A stretch of 64,000 nucleotides of DNA from Coprinus comatus (lineage: Eukaryota > Basidiomycota > Agaricomycetes > Agaricales > Agaricaceae). The stretch is taken from assembly GCA_034638255.1 (NCBI GenBank), contig JAWPGT010000082.1:33285-97284 (forward strand). Direction: 5' to 3'. The notes beneath the pieces are model-generated. The model searched no databases and was not told where the DNA came from. It saw only the letters and a program-made list of their open reading frames with translations. The position numbers were made by a program, and so were the translations under genes. Below are positions 1-13,200 of the stretch, piece after piece; positions within the stretch are counted from its first letter, which is position 1; each line of letters opens with the position of its first letter.

Positions 1-1391
1 CTAGTAGTCGAACATTTATATTCCCGAGGCGACCTTGAATCATTCCTAACCGATGGTTCCTCGAGTAGTCGTTGGGGTCTAAGACCATGAACAGAGAAAG
101 TCGTGGTAGTCCAAGTATTACATTGAAAGCTACGATTTCGTTTGTATCCTCTGCAAGAGCCGATGGCTTGGATGTCGGACTCTGTGACGAATCTTTAGTC
201 CTGAAGTTTGATGTTGATGCGTCACCGGCACCGATAAAGGGTTGTGTCTGACCTATCCAATGCAATCTTTTGATTTTCTTTATCAGAGGCGGATTCACCA
301 TCATTTTCGTCTCGTGTTCTAGTTCATCTTCCTTCGACTCAGCTTCCATCTCGGATTCGGATTCAACTTTGAAAACCAGAATGAGACCCAAAATCAGGAT
401 CAGATTGGATATTATGTCAGAAGGAGAGAAATGCCAGTGTGAAGCCGATGAACCTGATAAGGTGTCTTTTTTTCCGAGTCGTCTCCACGACCATCCCCAT
501 CCCCATATTCCTTTCTACCAGTACCTTTTCCTGTCCTCTTGGGTCTCTTCCTCATCAAAACGGAAGTCGGAGGTTTCGCAACCGGGTTTGTCACCTTCAT
601 AGTAATAAGTAGACTGCAGTCGCAATCCAACACCAGTCCTAGTCTCAGTTCCGGTCACCTGTTCTAGAATCCTCATCCTCATGAATACCAGTACCAACGT
701 GACCATCACAAACACCACTTCTTCTAGGTGGAAGAAGTTTCACATGGTAATCATACTCCTTTTCCTCCAACCTCAATTTCTCCATAATCATTCGCTTTCT
801 AATAGCATGTGTACGCGAACAAACACAATATCTTTCAACACATAATTGACATTGTATACTCTTACTCTTACATCTGATTCTAGAACCTGGTTGAATCATA
901 CATAATTCGCAAATCTAGAAAACCAACAAAACAAAAATTGAGTATGAGACAAGATGTGTAAGTAAAATTGCTCAGATACTTAAAAGTAACTCACATATTC
1001 CGGATCTCCTTTATTCAACCCCTTCAACCATATTCTAGTGCTCTTCTGAAACATAGAATCTATATATCCAAAGGGATGCCTATAAAATTAAAAAAAGCTC
1101 GGTCCAAACATCAGACGCTAAATCTCGACTTCGGCTCTTAATACTGCCAGTGTCAAGTTGATCCGCTTCAGACTCGTCATCCATGGCTTCCTGAACATTC
1201 GAATGAGCCACGACGTGTAGATGAACAGGAAAAAGGACATGTGAAGGAGGTGAAAGTGAAAGTGTGGCGGTAGGTGGTAAGTGACATGATGACATCCCTT
1301 CATTGGTTGAGTTAGATTGATTTGTAGGTGTAGTAAATAGGACATAGGGATAGACTGGATCTGTGAATAACGAAGGTGAAGGCGACGACAA
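1..1391 (-). pseudogene. Zn2Cys6-like Cys-rich gene, block copy A (partial, decayed)
   Basis: The gene starts near 1391 and runs leftwards off the window. An N-terminal Ser/Pro-rich exon is followed by an exon at about 990-1078 ending in GDPEY, then by the Cys exon (about 920 downwards). Its cysteines read C-x2-C-x9-C-x6-C-x2-C-x6-C, close to the fungal binuclear cluster but with a longer first loop. A basic region rich in R/K and G/D follows. The same exons in the same order occur at 44752-42649. In this copy the frame meets a TGA after the Cys exon and resumes in another frame near 630, so it appears dead. A DNA-binding role is inferred only from the Cys spacing. Confidence 0.5.
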
Positions 1392-1789
1392 TACTATGAG
1401 CGAACACCAAGAGACAAGGACGGTGACGGACGCTGCAGAGAGAAAGAGAGAGGGAGGGAAGGAGAGAGAAGCTCAGAGCCAAAACACTGTGGATGATACC
1501 AAGTCCTTTCTGACAGGTACTGCCACAGAGAGATCCTGTAGGTCAAAACCCAAGAAGCGTGTAACCTAAGAAAAACGAAACAAAGGAATTGTAACTGTGC
1601 AGCGGAGACATGCACCACGTTCCAGGAGGAATAAACTTTCTTGAAGTGATATCCGATGTTGTTGACCACATGTTCTGAACGAGCCAGCATAGATCAAGTG
1701 AAGCAGAGCGTACCAGTTGCTGGTTGAGGGGAGACGTGATGTTGACGTAATGTCAAAGCGACACTCGAAGTACAGAAACGCGCTGACCA

Positions 1790-2752
1790 GGTCCAATCAT
1801 GTTGACCGAACTAGGCTCCTTCATCACTGCTAAAGCTCTCTTTCACTGATTGGAAGCACATCAAATCATCCGTCGCCACCTACATCAACCTTTCGGGGTG
1901 AGTTCATGCTGCATTTACTCAATCTAATGGTTGAACAAAATCCATATGTTCAGTTGTGTGTTTTTGTACAGTGACTGACCATATCTTAACGGCCCATGGA
2001 GTAGAGGTTATGCAAGAGCTTCACCTCAAATAAATTAACTCCCAAGAACTACGGAACTTTGGCCGCTGAGTGCATGATACAAGCCATCGCTGAAAACATC
2101 ATCACCCCTCCTCAACAATACACATCCCCAATCACAATCACTTTCGACGAAATTTGTGCCAGTTCACTGTCCATGCTGCTCACAGTAATGTCGCTTATTG
2201 GAAGAAGGGGCTGGGATTGACTAGAGTCGAGGCGTTACAGACCTTAGAACTGGGGAAATGAGATAGAGGCTCCAAGAATCAACACATGTTATTATCCGGT
2301 GAGTTGTTTCTCGTTCGACTGTGTACTCCCAAAGCTCACTCTCGCTCTCAGCCAACAACATCACTTCAAATTTCTGTTGCAATCACAGCTAGGATTGTGT
2401 TTCATGAACCTATGCTTCAAGCAAGTGAATTGCCAAGGTTATTATGGTGAACAAAAGGACCAGTAATATTTATCTTGTAAGTTCTTTCTTACCTTGTTCA
2501 CCATCGAACATCTTCACGTACTTTGATAAACATTTTTCATCTACAGGAACATCCAGGAATCCCCCCAAACTTGTGAAAAAGATACGTACGTTCTCAATCC
2601 TACTACAGAGAATAGATGATGAAGAGATTTGGGTGTATCTGTATCTGTTGTATATTCGGTTTTGTGGCATTGTCTATGATAAATCACAGAGATTGCTGGC
2701 TGTCTCTTTTGACATTGTAGAGATCGATAATGTCATTTCGACAGAGGAGTAA
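1790..2752 (+). pseudogene. unrecognised multi-exon gene, block copy A
   Basis: I do not recognise the family. Copies at 45720-46765 and 51190-51965 share the same exon pattern. An exon ends at TTCGGG before a GTGAGT donor, an acceptor TTTTGTACAG follows, and the next exon carries a VMQELH motif. Two further exons follow, and the last one (about 2549-2752) ends in STEE and a TAG stop. In this copy a TAA interrupts the exon after VMQELH and TGA/TAG codons interrupt later exons, so it is probably a pseudogene. The conserved donor and acceptor sites show the structure was once spliced. No domain, signal peptide or membrane segment is evident. Confidence 0.35.
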
Positions 2753-3746
2753 AATTGGTCTATGTATGCTTGAAGACGAGGTGAGTTTTACGTTTTTTCA
2801 TGTTCCATTTCCTGAAACGCATACCCATCTGACATCGTTTTAAAGTAACTCATTTCAATACTTAATGCGTACCACGATCTTTGATCGAATCGAGTGTCAC
2901 TGACATTGATTATATCCCGCCAACTTCTACGCCCTTCGACGACCCTCGTACCAAGAGTTCCGATACAGTACAAGACCATCTTCATCATCACGCTCTTCCT
3001 CAACTTTTGAATCAAACGGATTCAACTTCCTATTAGGAATCCAGTTTGGAGTGTTCCTTCATGTTGGTTGACCTAATTTAAGCTAAGCTACATATCACCC
3101 AATTTCGCTTATATATTCCTGACGGTGGTATTCAACAATGTCTCTTTCGCTGAGGGTTACAGGTACGACTCCTTTCATAACTTTAATTTCAATACACTCA
3201 CGTCCCATCGTACTCACAAGGATTCCCTCAATAGTGATCTATGGCAACAACAAATAAGAAACAGTGCAACTGGAGTACTGTGTATCTTTGATACAAATCA
3301 CGCCGCTATTATAATTCATGGCGCAACCTTGTAGTAGAAAGATGTACTTTGCTACGTTAATGAATATGGTTGCAGAGAAGAGGTTTCAAAGAGGGAAACA
3401 AGGACTATGTCGGTGTGTGAGACGGATACCATAAGTATGTAGAAGGTATATTCCATCTCTATCGGTTTAGTACAATACCTTTTTCTATGACTCCTATTTC
3501 ATTCCTTGTTTCCTTAACCTTCCAATGATAAGTATATCATCTCAACTCCTTGAGAATCAAACATGTATTCATATACCGTTGGAGATAATTACATATATTG
3601 GCATCAACCTCTCCTCCAATCATTACTATAAGAGTCCAAAGAATAAATCATGTTACCCCCTCATTCCGACAACTCGAATATTTTCGGAGAACCACCAGAC
3701 TGCAATATCATGTTTCATTACACAGATTCTGTTCCAACACGAGTGG

Positions 3747-6254
3747 TTAAGCCTGAGGACCGGTCAACTCTTCGGCATGATAATGTGTAGACAGAGATGG
3801 AGTCGATGGAGTACTTTGTAGATCTTGTACCGCAGAGGACATGGCTTGGTCGATGGTCCCAGGTCCAGCGACGTCTGGTTGTGAGTAGGGAGTGATAACG
3901 TGTGAATCTTGACTGGTGGATGTCTCGTTGGGAAGAGGTGATGTGGGCCGACTGGATGCGAAAGTTGAAATCACATTCGTGGCTGGTGGGATTGTTGGCC
4001 TAGCAGGCACGACTGAAACACTATTAGATGAATGTTGTTCGAAATCTTGCGATGATGAGAGAACGGGTGAAACTGGATTTCGAGCACCAACACCCGGTGC
4101 GGCTGTTTTATGAAAATTGTAGGATTGCAAGGGAGCTGGAAAGGAGGGCGCAGTAGATGTAGGCAACGCTTCAGTAGAATATATTGCTGGAGTGACTTGG
4201 CCAGTTGTTTCATCATGTAAGTCTGCTTCATGAAATTGGTTGGATTGCAGGGACGTTGATGGGGAAACGATGGGATCCGGTGTAGTGGCCATAGGTAGAT
4301 TCTCAGTAGTGTGTGTTGCTGATACGATTTGGCCAGTGTGTTCGACTTTGAGTAGACTATTAGATATATTACGAGAGGAGATAAACTTGCAACATACCAG
4401 AAGTTGATATATGCTCTGTGCTTCCTGATCCTTCACTGCTAGACTCGACATCCTCATGAATTCCCCATACCTCCTTCAATCTCACATTGAAGTTGTCTAT
4501 CACAGCCCATACAGGCTCCAGGTCTTCATTGTTGTTAGGATCAGATAGCGTGCGTGGAATGGTGAATTGATCTGGGTGCAGGACTGTATATATTGAGGAC
4601 GAGTGTTGAACGTGTTCTTCTGCAGCAGAGAGTATCTTGTTGAGGGTTGTTTCGATGGAAGGGAGTCCCTCAGATAGCCCCCATGAGTGTGGTAGGATGT
4701 GTTTAGTGTAGAGAAAGATGCCATTCGATGACCACTCTTTGCCAATGAGACGCTTCGAGGCAAGGTCTTCTATGATTTTGAGGAAGAGCATTGCAAAGGC
4801 TGGGAAGTAATGGTGGTCAGAGAGATAGCAGAGTAGATGAGAAGACGAACACCAGTCAATAAAGCATTTATTACATTTCACAAGCAGCCTGCCAAGTATC
4901 GGTGCAAGATCTTTGTAGTCCACAGAGTCCACAGAAGGAAAGACATAGTTGAATATTCGGACCAACTCTTCACACCTATGCTCTGAGCTGAGCTTATCCC
5001 GGAGTTTGTTGCAGAGATGACGTATGTGAGGAAGTGATCGAGTGGTTGGACGCTTGCATAGTTCTCGCAAAATGGGAGTTGTCCATCCCCAACGCTGAGA
5101 TTCTTGATCGATCACATGACAGGCAACAGCGACTGCATTCTCTGGAGTAACCCACGTATAGAGACAGCCAACCTATTCCATTCCACTGTTGCATCAATCA
5201 CTGCCTTTGCACGAATCTTCTGGATAATTTCAGTGTCATTGAGGTTATTCCCTTGTGCAAATGATGTCAATAATTCTTGCTCTTCCCAATTCCACTTGAG
5301 GTTGGCACGTGTATCCTTTGCTTTCAACTTCATCCATATCCCATGGCAAGATGCAAATACCATGCAAGAGTACGCATCCAGGGCAACCGTAGTCGCCTGT
5401 CTGTACTCGCGTGATATCCACAACAACGATTGATGTATTGACTCCACAGCCCCTGCCTTCTCTTTCCACCTTTTCACACCATTTGTATCATATTCCAACC
5501 AACTACTGATGCCCTTCAATGTGTCCCAGAAGTCCGATTTCATCTTCCATAGTGGCAGATTGGTGATAAGGAAAAAAAGCTTTTGCAGGATTACATGAAA
5601 AAGCCATGATTGAGGTGATCGATATGGACAAAGGACGGGTCGAGGGTTGTTTGCACCAGTTGATTTTCCTACAAGGAAGAGGAACTGACAGGTGGGGAGG
5701 ACTGTGGTACAGACAATAAATCCACCAGATAGAGCAACAAGAAATGTCACAGGTCCAGAGGCAAGTGACTTTGATTCCCATTGCAAGACCATGAACCCAA
5801 CGAAGAAGAGACCAAGCGCAATCAGTAGGAAAAGTGGTATCATATTGAGGATGATCAAGACACCCCACTTCCGGAGACTCTCATGACGTCGATGTTGTAG
5901 AAATAGGTCTTCTTTGTTTGATACACCTGTGATATTCCTACTAAACTCTTGCAGCCATTGTAGACACAGAATCCCTCCCAGAACCGAAACAAGACTAAGT
6001 GCAAGGCTGACGGAGAATAACACATTGATGCGCTGGGAGGAGATGGAAGGCGTCATTTCTGGGTTGAGGGGAATAGGAATATTTGCTTGTGGATTGGATT
6101 GATTATGTAGTTGCAGGATGATTGTTCGTAGTAAAAGTACTGTCATCTCTGCTGGATCGCCCTGTATCGTCCTGGCGGCTTCAATGGTAAAAGCAGTGAG
6201 AATTGCCGAAAAGAGACCAGCCTGTAAAAGATTATCAGCAATCATATTTATCAA
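3747..6254 (-). pseudogene. DUF6535-type membrane protein gene, block copy A (internally deleted)
   Basis: The exon at 6254-5112 opens after a TTTTACAG acceptor with AGLFSAILTAF, then QGDPAEMTVLLL, and contains several hydrophobic helices (LFSVSLALSLVSVLGGILCL; LIALGLFFVGFMV; a third near VALSGGFIVCTTVL). This is the signature of the Agaricomycete DUF6535 family, whose function is unknown. The protein continues in another frame at 5115-4369 (soluble, helical) and, after an intron with donor GTATGTTG near 4393, in a Ser/Thr/Pro-rich tail to 3747. Comparison with copy B near 49200-49330 shows a deletion of roughly 190 bp at about 5160, which removes an exon end and an intron and breaks the frame. 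The first exon upstream of AGLFSA is not found here, so the locus probably encodes no full protein. Confidence 0.65.
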
Positions 6255-6807
6255 ATAAAAGGAAACTAGACAGTGGCATGGTCAGGACATTCATTCTAAT
6301 TGAGGGCAATTACTACAACGTACCATACGATGGCGAGGCATAACAAAGACGTTCGCTGTTATTCAAGCAAGGTGGAATCAAAGTTCAAGATGGGGGCGGT
6401 TAGAGAGCACTAGCAACATCAATATTCAGTCTTCTCTTATGTAATAACACACCAGTTTGAATATGCACAGATCTAGATGTTCAGCGTCTACCAGTAAATC
6501 TAAAACGCATTCTCTGGAAAGACATCTATGAATATAGTTACATAGTAATGGTTCTAATATTGGGGGGCTCCACTGTGCGAGATTGCTGGAATGAGAGAGT
6601 GGATCAGATTTTCTTCAACCATTGTTGCTATTCGGGTCAGACACCCATGCGTTGATTTAGAAACACTCAGCGTGCGCTTAGCACGACGAGGCTGATAGCC
6701 AATCATTGCTCGAGCATATGTTCAGAAGCATCATAGTGCTTACCAGGAGACACCATTGGGGCCATAGTAGATACATATCAATCATCCAATGTTCAAACGT
6801 TCAACAG
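6255..6807. other. spacer left of nested retroelement
   Basis: No gene, RNA or repeat is recognised. The last five bases (AACAG, 6803-6807) are the left target-site duplication of element C and match 38710-38714. Confidence 0.6.
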
Positions 6808-7058
6808 TGTAACGGAAACATTCCTATGTCACCCTTACTGTACCTTGACCCACTTGATTTCCCCTTGCCCTCGTGCGACTTCTATGTTTGTCCTACTATA
6901 CAGTATAAACAAAGTCTCCTCGTATATAAGCTGGCTATTCTTGTACTTGGTAGACAGGCTTTTCGAATCCATTGTCATGAACACTTACTCGTCCGCGACT
7001 CACTTCGTTTAAGTCTCGTGTTACCTTACTGTGATCTAACCGTCACACTAACGTTACA
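6808..7058 (+). repeat. 5' LTR of element C
   Basis: 251 bp, starting TGTAACGG and ending CGTTACA. It contains a TATA-like TATATAAG at 6923-6930. Its partner is 38459-38709, and I noticed one difference (CA versus CG near 6977). Confidence 0.93.
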
Positions 7059-7064
7059 CATTTT

Positions 7065-7073
7065 TAAGTGTTC
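7065..7073 (+). promoter_or_regulatory. candidate self-priming PBS of element C
   Basis: TAAGTGTTC, 6 nt after the LTR, is complementary to GAACACTTA at 6979-6987 inside the LTR. This is weaker than in X and B (9 nt, larger offset, 56 nt from TATA). Confidence 0.4.
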
Positions 7074-7207
7074 TACACGCTTTATAACTACACCTCTCGT
7101 ACTCGTCGACATCGACAACACCCCCGAGCCATCGACATCTGGACACCTTCGGTCTGATCAACCGGAACACCCGACTAGTCAACAAGCTCACACAACCCCA
7201 TACCACC

Positions 7208-8149
7208 ATGTCTAGTTCCCGTACCATTCGAGCTACCTCCAAGGCCCCTAGTCAAGTCAGGGCTAAGGATAGTAAAGGTAAGTTCATTTCCTCCAAGCCT
7301 ACTTCTGCCGGCGGGGATCCTGGAGAGTTGCATACGCTAGCTCCTGGGTCCCTTGAAGTCGTTGGAGAAGAATCCTCTGTAGTTAATAATACTGTTATCG
7401 ATGAACCGAGCAATAAAGACTACAAAGAGATTAAAGATAAATCAGATGAATATAGTACTATTGAAAATATGAATAAAAACTCAGAAAATACAGTTAAATA
7501 TAAATATGGCAAATTCGCAAGACACCCTGGGACTGAAACTGAAAGCTCCCCTGAGACAGGAGAGGAAACTGATGAAAGTGAGGAGGATGAAGACAATCCC
7601 GAAGTAGACAGGACTCTAACATCGGAACAATTGGAAGCTATCCTCTTAGCAACAGCTTCCTTACCTGAAGAGAAATTGAATTTAATAAACAAGCGAAAAG
7701 ATGCCATCAGAGATGATCCCAGTGAGAGTGAATCAGACGATTCTACTGAGAAACCCGTTCCTAAAGATAAAGGAAAAGGTCCCGATCCCAATAACTGGGG
7801 TAATGCCGAGTTCTCCAAAGGCGAGATTGACTTAGAAGGTCAGGAAAGTGCCTTTAAAACATATGCCACTATCAAGGAGATCGTGGATATTGACAAGGGG
7901 AATTTAAACGAAGGGACTTCACATCTCAGTACAAAGATTAAGGAAACCTTGCTTAGTAAACCAGATAAACCCCACAAAGATACCAAGAATAGGAACATCA
8001 CTACTCAGGATAGTATTAATGAGAGCAAGAAAGATAAACATACCCATAAGACTGGAAAACGCAAGAAAGCTCATTCTCAGGAAGAGAGAAATGGAGAACA
8101 GAGTGCATCCATACCCCTTTCTAAAGAAATGGAAAAGAATCTTAAAGAG
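7208..8149 (+). pseudogene. element C gag, N-terminal third
   Basis: An open frame from CACCATGT at 7208 encodes a basic and acidic low-complexity N-terminus (many K, E, S, D). It is cut at codon KE by X copy 1. The last five host bases AAGAG (8145-8149) are one half of a TSD. The frame continues, in meaning, on the opposite strand from 17226: joining the two restores an uninterrupted reading frame (K-E then L-I-K-N). No capsid fold is visible in this third. It is the non-conserved N-terminus usual before Ty3 capsid. Confidence 0.85.
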
Positions 8150-8656
8150 TGTTAAGAACAGGGATCGGAGATGAGCTAGCGACGTCGGATTGAGGCTTCG
8201 GCTTCAATGTATGTGTTGCGCCCTTCCGATACTGCGATTAGCCTCACTTGCAAGAGGACCGAACGGTCGGAAAGAATGTCGGAAGGAATTACGGAGGAGA
8301 GTAGAGAACGAGAACAGAGACAAGATTGACTTAGAGTCGGAACAAGACAAGACAGAAGAATGAGTGCGGATACTATGTTGATATCAGACTAAAGAATGTA
8401 CAGGAGCGGCTAGCGATTAAATACATTGTTTACCGATATCGGAATATAATATATCAAAACATAAGATAACAGAACAACAGGCCGACATACTAAAAAGGTG
8501 ATGCCGACCGAAAAGGGAGATATATGAAACAGGAAGTTGGTGAAAACAAGTGAACAAGGTCCAAGAGGTCGGCGACCGATAACAAGATTGACAGTCGGAA
8601 CTGTTGGATGGTTGGAAGAGTTGTCGGATGGTCAGTCGGTGGCACGGTACGTGACA
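8150..8656 (-). repeat. 3' LTR of X copy 1
   Basis: 507 bp. It differs from its partner 15688-16194 at about six positions, five of them CpG transitions. Confidence 0.93.
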
Positions 8657-8856
8657 GTGCCCCCCCATTAAGGCCGAGCCCTCGAGGACTTAGAGTGGTG
8701 AACGTGGAAAGTTAAAGTGACAGCGGGAAAGTGAAGTCGGAAGGACAAGGTTACCATGAGGCAAAAAGAAGTTGAGAAGTCGCCGCGTGTCGGGCACGTG
8801 ACGGTCGGCACAGGGACTTAAAAGATGAGTGGCAATGGTGACAGTATTGCACCACC

Positions 8857-9921
8857 ATGTCCAACATTCCTACCATGTACGACTTTCTCAATATGACCAA
8901 CGAGCAGAGGGATGCGTTTGAGGCAGCATGGAAAGCTGCTCAGGCCGTCCAAGTGTCCTCGACCCCTGCCAGTCCTGTGGAGGAAACGGCGGTGGAGACC
9001 ACCGCGGAGGTCCCAACAACGTTGCCATCTACGCCAGCACCGACCTCACCGCGCCTTCCTACACCACCACCCATCACCCCGACTGTATCCTCGACCTCGT
9101 TACAGGGACAAGAAGTTGAGACAGTGAAGAGGCGTCGGGAATCCGACGGAAAAACGTCGGCGGTAGTGGTGAAAAAGAAGTCGAAACCGGTAGTGGAAGA
9201 CAGTGAGGGAGAGGTAGAAGTGATCGGCGTCGGTCGGTAAAACGAAACGAAGGTGGCAACCGATAGGCAAGTCTTCGTTTCGGTACCCCATCGGCCTGAA
9301 CTGATGGTACGCAGTCGGTTGAAGAAGGTCCCTTGTCAGCGCTGTGTCGGTTTGGGCGTGGATTGTGAGGAAGGTAACAGGCCGAGCGGGCCCTGTAAGA
9401 GGTGTGCAAAGGACAAGAAAGGGTGTGTCGGCAAGGACGCGGAAGGGGAGGTCAAGAGGGAGAAAGGGAAGAAAAGGGAAGAAGAAATTCGAGCAGTCAA
9501 GAAGAGGCCGTTACCTCGGAAGGCAACCACAACGACAGCGTCGGCGGCATCGTGGATGGACTTCAGTGGGTCGTCGTTGACTCACGAAGAAATTTTCGGC
9601 AGCCCTGCCACTCCCGTCGCTGGTCCTTCGTCGTCGGCCACCACCCGTCCACCCACCCGAGAGTCGGCCTCAATCGGCCAGTTTACTGCTGCGGTGTCCC
9701 GTCTGGAGCGTACGATCAATACGCGGGAACAACATGACGAGAGCCGCCACTTCGAATGGCGGAAATTGCAGAAGGAGCATTGGGAATGGCAGCGACAGGC
9801 ATTGGGGGCTTTGGTGATGGAGATGAAAGGGCTGAGGAAGGACCTGAAGGATATGAATGAGGGAAAGGACGATGACGAGGAGGGAGAGGAGGATGAAGGT
9901 GCTGAGGGTGAGGAAGAGTAG
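8857..9921 (+). pseudogene. antisense Zn2Cys6-like ORF of X copy 1
   Basis: It lies opposite to gag-pol, between chromodomain and 3' LTR. The start ATG at 8857 sits in CACCATGTC. Order: N-terminal helix, a Pro/Thr-rich stretch, a basic patch (KRRRE, KKKSK), then about residues 155-190 with C-x2-C-x6-C-x9-C-x2-C-x6-C, exactly the spacing of the fungal GAL4-type zinc cluster. A KREKGKKREEE basic run, a long charged helix rich in E/R/W (coiled-coil-like) and an acidic Glu/Asp tail follow. A TAA at 9238-9240 arises from a 9-nt micro-duplication relative to copy 2; downstream the frame is open to 9921. The layout suggests a DNA-binding regulator with an activation-like tail. That is inference; expression is unknown. 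Confidence 0.8.
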
Positions 9922-10277
9922 ACATCAGCGTCGGCAGTACTTGTAGATCATAGTATTTGTTTTACTACAAGTACAAATTCATTTCTTGCTCTCTGGTGTG
10001 AAAATGATAAGTAAGAAAATAAATGGAAGTTCGGAAATGAGTCGGCGACTGTCGGAGGAAATCAGAATAGGTGGCAAGTTAAAAGGCCGACAGTCGAAAA
10101 CGAAGAAACAGACTGAGAGTGCGCAAAATGACCGATAGGTCGAAGGTAATAGCGCGAGAAGAGAGTACAAAACGAGATTAGGGAGTAGAAAGATTGGAAC
10201 ACAATCGGCTAAGATAAACAGGGATCGGAAGAAGTTGAAGTCGGGCCTAGCCCAGAATTGGCGATCGGGAACGATGA

Positions 10278-13200
10278 TTAAGGTGAAGATAGAGGCCCTG
10301 GAAGGTGGGGATAGGAACGATGGAACGCATCAACCAATTCAACAGCATGCTCAAGTTCGTTCGCCGGTAACCACGAAAACTCCTCATCCGTATCCTCATA
10401 TCCCAGCCAAGCGACTTTGTAGAGTAGTTTGCAGGCCCGATGTCGGTCGATCTTGGAATTGACGATTCGGGAGATTTCGTACTCAACATCGCCTTCGATT
10501 TCAATCGGCGGTGGTGGAGGATCTGAACGGTTTGGAAAAGGGTTAGCAGTAAATGGTTCGAGCATGGATACATGGAAGACAGGATGTACAGAATGGAAGT
10601 TCGGAGGTAATTGAAGTGTATAAGAAAGTGTACCAGGTTGTGCAATGATCTTGTAAGGACCCAAATACTTTTTGGCAAATTTCTTTGCAGGACAAGTAGT
10701 TCGGAAGAATTGAGCCTTAACGAATGCTTGATCACCGACTTTGAAGCTCGGCGACGGAAGTCGCTTTGCGTCGGCGGAAGCCTGATACCTTTTCTGAGCA
10801 GAAGCAATCTCTAACTTGAGAGTCGCATGTAACTCATCAAGGTTAGTCGTGAATTCACGAGCTCAAGCGGACACCAGGTCACGTTCGGGGTAAACTGTAA
10901 TGTTAGGATGGTAACCCTTGTTAGCAAAGAATGGTGATACATTAGTGGAAGCGTTCGGCGCATTGTTGTATGCGAACTCGGCGAGCAGAAGAAGTTCCGA
11001 CCAGTCGGTCTGCTGATAGTTACAGTAGATCCGAATGTACTGTTCAAGAGTTTGGTTAGTTCGTTCAGTTTGACCGTCACCTTTGGGGTGATAACCCGAC
11101 ATGAAGTGAAGTCGCATGTTCAACGCTTCACCAAGCGATCGGAAGAAATGAGAAACGAACTCCGAACCACGATCGGAAGTAACGTGGGACGGTACACCAT
11201 GCTTCAAGAACACATGGATAACGAATAGTCGGGCTAAGTCAGCGGAAGTAATTGTATCATGACAAGGGATAAAAACAGCTTGCTTCGTGAATCGGTCAAC
11301 GACAACGAGAATCGCATCGAAGCCAGAAGAAGCGGGAAGTTTCTCAATGAAGTCCATCGAGATAGAATCCCAAGGACGAGAAGGAATCGGAAGCGGCTTA
11401 AGCAAGCCATAAGGCCGATGACGCTGCGGTTTGGATCACATACAGGTTACACAACTCTTGACAAAGAGTTTGACTGTTTCCCGAATACCAGGCCATGTAT
11501 AGTCTCGACGAATAAGCTCGAGAGTTTTATTCTGACTGTAATGACCAGCAAGGGGATGGTCGTGATGATATTGCATAACCCGAACCCGAAGGTTCTCAGC
11601 GTCAGGGACGTAGATCCTGCCGTCAAGGCGAAGGAATCCATGATCATCCCTAGACCACCGACCTGTCGGTTTGACAAGGTGTTCGGCGATCTCGGCATCG
11701 GAAGAAAGAGAAGAGAGAATATCGGAATGAAGCTTAGAAATGTCAGCAATAACAGAAGCACGAAGAGCAGGAGTAAGAAGATACGTAGCACGAACAGAGG
11801 CCGCAAGTTGGTCTTGGGTGAAGACCGGTCGGAAGTTGTGAGGATTAACGGCTGCATAGCCGACTCCCCCCTCCTTAGGGTAGACGTCCCACCGACGAGT
11901 AAGAGCATCGGGCTTAGTGCCGAGGCACCCAGGTCGGAAGCGAATAACAAGATTAAACCCAGAGAGGTACTCAGACCAGCAAGCTTGCCGACAAGTAAGA
12001 ACCTTAGTAGTAGAAAAGTATTCCAAATTTTTGTGATCGGTGACAACATCAATCGGAAGCGAAGCTCCTTCAAGATAGTGTCGCCAGATTCGGAAAGCTT
12101 CGAAGATGGCGAGAAGTTCTTTATCGTGGGTGTCGTAGTTGAGTTCGGGAGTGGAAAAGGTACGGGAGTGGAAAGCGACGGGATGGATGTCACCGTCGTC
12201 GGTAAGTAAAGAAATAATAGCAGCAAGAGTGTAGTCGGAAGCGTCAGTCTTGACGATGATTTGAGCATCAGGGACCCAATGAGTAAGCACAGGAGCACAA
12301 GTAAACGCTTTTTTGAGAGCATTGAAAGCATCCCGAGCGTCGCCGTCAAACGACCAAGCAACACCCTTTCGAGTGAGCCTTGTCAGAGGGACAACGATGT
12401 CGGAATAACCATAGATAAAGCGCCGATAGAAGTTCGCAAAACCCAAGAAAGATTGAATGTCCTTTACCTTTTTCGGTTCGGGCCAGTCTTGAATAATTTG
12501 AACCTTGTCCTGAGCCATAGTAAGACCTCCAGAGCCGAGAATGTAGCCAAGATATTCCACCGATTCGGAATGAAATTCACATTTGTCGGCACGAGCATAA
12601 AGACCATGCTTGCGCAAACGTTTGAGAACTTCACGGACATGTTTTTTGTGAGAAGCAATGTCGTCGGAATAAATGAGAATGTCGTCAAGATAGACAACTA
12701 CACAGACATCGAGCATATCCGAAAAGATGTCGTTCATAAAACGTTGAAAAGCGGCGGGAGCGTTGGTAAGACCAAATGGCATGACGAGCCATTCAAACGA
12801 ACCATAACGAGTTCGGAAAGCCGTTTTCCATTCGTCGCCTTCGGCGATATGAACGAGATGATAAGCATGACGGAGGTCAATCTTGGTGTAGATATGAGCC
12901 TTTCGGGGAGAGTCTAAGAGGTCGGAAATGAGCGGAAGTGGGTAACGGTCCTTTTTAGAGATGCGATTAAGACCACGGAAATCAACACAGAGTCGGAGGG
13001 AACTGTCCTTCTTTTTTACGAAAAGAACGGGTGCAGCATGAGAAGAAGAAGATTGTCAAATGAAACCAGAAGTTAAGTTCTCATCGATGAACTCACGTAA
13101 GGCCTCAAGCTCGATTTGCGACAGCGAATAGAGCACACCGATAGGTGGTGAGGTACCTTCCTCAAGATCAATCTTAAGGTCGTAAGGTCGGTGAGGTGGT

